Part shown: in pieces, positions 61,240 to 64,000 of the stretch | How positions within the stretch are numbered: the stretch's first letter is position 1 | Layout: each line of letters opens with the position of its first letter | Assembly: GCA_027574665.1 (NCBI GenBank) | Contig: CM050648.1 | Coordinates: forward strand, 140,430,175 to 140,494,174 | Origin: Rhynochetos jubatus | Lineage: Eukaryota; Chordata; Aves; Eurypygiformes; Rhynochetidae | DNA length: 64,000 bases | Direction of reading: 5' to 3' | Translations under genes and position numbers: made by a program | The notes under the pieces: generated by a model | What the model saw: only the letters and a program-made list of their open reading frames with translations | Told to the model about the DNA's origin: nothing | The model's database searches: none

Positions 61240-62505
61240 GTGCTCAGTAATCCCTGATCTCACGTAGGGGCTGTAAATGTGAATTGATCGATGTTTGCGA
61301 AGCATTCAGATGCCGGCGTGATGAGTGCCAGAAAAAATGTTGTGAGGACTTAATAATCCTGTCATCAGAGCAGCTCTTGGATAAAGCACAAGGACACGCA
61401 TTGTTCAGGGTGAGGAAAACAAAATATTGAACAGCTCCTCATTAAACGCGTGGTGTTCTTTCTGTGCAGCGAGGGAGATGGGGAGGGAGGAGAAATGGTA
61501 TATAGTGGAGTAAACAAAGGCTGCCTCATGATTCATGTGCACAAGGGACTGAATGTAAAAATTTCTCTGGTGTTCTCTAATGTATTTCCTTACTTATCTG
61601 TTCACGCCCTTTATTTTGACATGTACTTGGTAGGTGACTTATTAATATATGGTGTGTAAATCCTAGTACTTCCGATGAAAAAGTTTTTTTAGGCAACAAA
61701 GCTTGTTTATGGTGAGCCCTTATTTGATTTTCAGCTTTATTTCTTTTTGAAATTTTTTAACTTGTATGTTCTTGATAAAATGGGTCTTTACCTAAGCATC
61801 CAGTTTTTCCTTCAGTGGCAGATTGAACAGTATAGCTACTGCAGTACCAGAGGCAGTGGTGGACTTTTAAGAAAGTTATAGCATTAAGTTGCATTAGAGA
61901 CTGGGGGGGTATCCAGGGAGAGGAAAATGGAGGAGATGAAAAAAGAAAGTCCTTCATGGCGGATGAAGAGTAACAAGGGTACCAGACAGAGACAGCAGTT
62001 GTGATTATTCTCATACGATAACCACTGCTTCTTCATTTCATCTTAATATTTGAAGATTCTGCCTAAATTTTGTCCATTTGGCAACAATTATCTGGACAGG
62101 AAGAGATACCTGAAAAGTATAAAGATTTAAAGAAAACCTTTGAGGTTTGGTGGCAGCAAATTTGCAGAAGGCACTGGGAGCCTCTGTCAACCTGGCTTTC
62201 TCAAAGAAAGCAAAAACCCCTGAATTTTCCTGATCCTAGCGCTTTTCTTTTCATGGCAAGACACACTGGGATCCGTGGTTTGCGTTGTAGAGTACTGCCG
62301 GTCACTGCTAGACAAGGGACCAACACCTGGATTCATGTAATAGGAACAGTTGGCTTATTCTGTATGAGCTAAGGAAACAGCCTGCCAAGGGAAGAAAACT
62401 CAAACCAAAACACGTCTCTGCACACAGCTGAGCATCTTTGATATCATCAGTTTTAATGTAAAACTGTACTGATTTTCTACTTTTTTTTTTTTCTTATCAT
62501 TTCAG

Positions 62506-62542
62506 TTTGGAAATTGATTAAAGACTCTCCGTAGGATTTAAT
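62506..62542 (+). other. SYNE2: SYNE2 exon 2, 5' UTR part
   Basis: The exon opens after an acceptor with a T-rich tract (62471-62503) and AG at 62504-62505. It carries 37 nt before the ATG, including an in-frame TAA at 62519-62521. That stop rules out an N-terminal extension from upstream and fixes the start at 62543. Confidence 0.75.
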
Positions 62543-62621
62543 ATGGCATCAGAGCAGTCATCTCCCTCAACAGAGGAGCAGGCTTCCTCTGAAATAGACC
62601 ATCTCCATCTATCGCTGCAAG
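62543..62621 (+). CDS. SYNE2: Nesprin-2 (SYNE2), first coding exon (partial, 26 codons)
   Basis: Nesprin-2 giant is a tail-anchored spectrin-repeat protein of the outer nuclear membrane. It links nuclear SUN proteins to cytoplasmic actin through N-terminal calponin-homology domains. This exon gives only the extreme N-terminus: it starts MASEQSSPSTEEQ and ends IDHLHLSLQ plus one base of the next codon. In the mammalian protein the same stretch starts MAS, is acidic in the middle and ends DDLHISLQ. The next residue there is alanine, whose codon starts with G, as required by the phase-1 break here. The ATG has a strong context (A at -3, G at +4). The donor AAG/GTAAGT is ideal. The CH domains are encoded by later exons outside the window. 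The call rests on a short match plus the SGPP1 neighbour; both agree. Confidence 0.9.
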
Positions 62622-64000
62622 GTAAGTTACTGTAGTTTTGTGTGCCTTTTTAATGTAGATTTTTGGCAAAAATCTGTGACTGTACACAAGTTGAAGGGAA
62701 TTCTGAGAAACCTGTGAGAACCTAGCGTTACGTTCAGTGTAGTTAGTTCATGTCTGTGCTTCTTTGCAGATCTTTGCATTTCATGAGGATTGCTTTAGCA
62801 CGGAAATGAAAGATAACAGCTTCTGTAGTATTTCTCATGGTATTTTCCAAGCTGTTCCCGTGCTCTTGGTAGAGATGTGCTTGCTTGTTCTTGTGCTTTG
62901 CTACTCCGAATACATGTTAACGTAAACTGTTTTCAAGGGAACTGCCAGCGTGACAACAGTTATGCCATTTCATTAGTTTCCTTGTTTTCAATTTGCTGAC
63001 AATTAGTCGGTTGCATTAAGCTGTCTTAATGAGGCTATTAACTACAGTACTATGTTATTTTATTTTATTTGTTTTTCTATTCTCACTGCTATATCCCTGG
63101 CACGTGTAGAAAGATAGCTTGTGGCCAAAACAAGTAGAAAATTTTTGTGGCTTCTAAACAAATTTACAGGTCAGAGTCTTTCCTCCTTACTTGCAATGAG
63201 TTGCAACTTGTTAAGCAAGCACTCACTGGCTGATTTTTAATTGTTCCAATTTAACGGCAGCTGCCTGAACAGTTAAGTAATAATGAGCGCGTAAGAGCTG
63301 CCCTCTCAGATAGGCTTTTCGGGGCTTCTTTAATCACATATTGAATTTTCTTCTCTAAGAATTTCCTGGGAAGACTGAATTTTTCCTCTAACCATATTCA
63401 TGGTGGCTATCAGGGAGGCTAGTCCAGGCAGCAGGACTGGCACTGCTGGGAAGCCTGTCTTCAGTGTGTTTAGAGCCTGGTTATTCTAGGATGGATGGGC
63501 TAAATCCTGTTTCCACAGAGCTATTTCCTTTTAGCTCACTTGCAAAGAAATTACTGTGGTGCTTCGTTGAGAAAATATGTTTAAAACAGATGGTGCAAAA
63601 GAATAATCTGCCAAGTCACTTTTATGATACGTATTTGCACTAATATTGTCATTGAAGCCATGTGTTTTGAAGAGTGAGTGTTAACAGTGGTCCAAAAGCC
63701 AAACGTCTTTAATGATGAATTTTCTTCTATTTTGCCTCAGTATCACGTTTTCAGGAGATCAGGCAAAAACTCCTAGCAGACAGGAGCTGGCCTGACTGTT
63801 GCACCAAGCACAGCTTGTCAGACACACATTTGTTGTGCCAGTCAAACTCAGCCTTCAGTAGAAAGACCGAGGTGGCTGTTGTCGTGAAATGGGTTTGGAA
63901 GACACTATCTAGCTTTAATGCAGGGTGCTGAATTAAACTTACATGGGATTTTAGAGTACGGTTTTATTTTGAAATAGTAATTCTATTTTCTGAAGAAAGT
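62622..64000 (+). other. SYNE2: SYNE2 intron 2 (5' part)
   Basis: Follows the GTAAGT donor at 62622-62627. I looked for the next exon, which should begin the actin-binding CH domain, and did not find it before the window ends. No repeats or RNA genes were recognised. Confidence 0.8.

Larger units (their letters stand above)
45054..62505 (+). other. SYNE2: SYNE2 intron 1 (predicted, about 17.5 kb)
   Basis: Bounded by the donor at 45054 and by a clear acceptor at 62471-62505 (long pyrimidine tract, then ATTTCAG). It contains a CR1 tail at 47009, a MIR-like piece at 50725, a GT run at 59229-59245, an AT-rich patch near 59560-59620, a CR1 scrap at 61170, and small tandem duplications near 54951 and 56880. 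Otherwise I see no exons, RNA genes or recognisable elements in 47200-50700, 50800-59200 or 59650-61150. Confidence 0.6.

Noticed and set aside
62070..62372. 100-codon plus-strand frame about 170 bp before the SYNE2 start exon, with a somewhat protein-like composition (EEIPEKYKDLKKTF)
   Set aside because: It starts from TTG with no ATG near its start. It has only a weak acceptor-like CAG near 62098 with a poor pyrimidine tract, and no known SYNE2 exon matches it. A translated search against bird proteins could reopen it.
1..64000. tRNA, rRNA, snRNA genes or CRISPR-like regularly spaced repeats
   Set aside because: I saw no cloverleaf box A/box B pair, no rRNA-like block and no regularly spaced direct repeats with unique spacers. 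A covariance-model scan would be the decisive test.

Overview
This window looks like bird nuclear DNA. Two recognisable vertebrate genes sit head to head: the first coding exon of SGPP1 (sphingosine-1-phosphate phosphatase 1) on the minus strand at 6259-6876, and the first coding exon of SYNE2 (nesprin-2) on the plus strand at 62506-62621. The interspersed repeats are mostly CR1 LINE 3' ends with avian-type tails, plus LTRs that resemble avian endogenous retroviruses. SGPP1 and SYNE2 are also neighbours in human, so the order fits conserved amniote synteny. I cannot name the species.

Layout. 1-6258 is SGPP1 intron 1 (AT-rich, no repeat recognised). 6259-6876 is SGPP1 exon 1 inside a CpG island (about 6240-7550) with a GC box and a CCAAT box on its upstream side. 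7551-43880 is intergenic. It holds CR1 copies of at least three ages, a long AATAG pentamer array, two LTRs (one antisense near 36.9 kb, one probable solo LTR at 38.4-39.0 kb), MIR-like relics, an imperfect inverted repeat at 17.84-17.94 kb, and long stretches where I see nothing. 43754-45640 is a minisatellite followed by the CpG island that should be the SYNE2 promoter; a consensus splice donor at 45054 suggests a noncoding first exon. 45054-62505 would be SYNE2 intron 1 (about 17.5 kb), 62506-62621 is the exon with the start codon, and 62622-64000 is the start of intron 2.

Function. SGPP1 is an ER lipid phosphatase acting on sphingosine-1-phosphate. SYNE2 is a giant outer-nuclear-membrane LINC-complex protein. 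I see no functional link between them beyond adjacency, and their promoters are about 38 kb apart, so this is not a bidirectional promoter.

I found no operon-like, CRISPR-like or otherwise novel multi-gene system. Nearly all other open frames are chance frames, CpG-island shadows or CR1 remains. The observations most worth checking are a predicted SYNE2 upstream ORF that spans the exon 1/2 junction, a small ORF with a strong start context in the SYNE2 CpG island, a solo LTR with three GATA-containing U3 repeats pointing at SYNE2, and the 17.84 kb inverted repeat.
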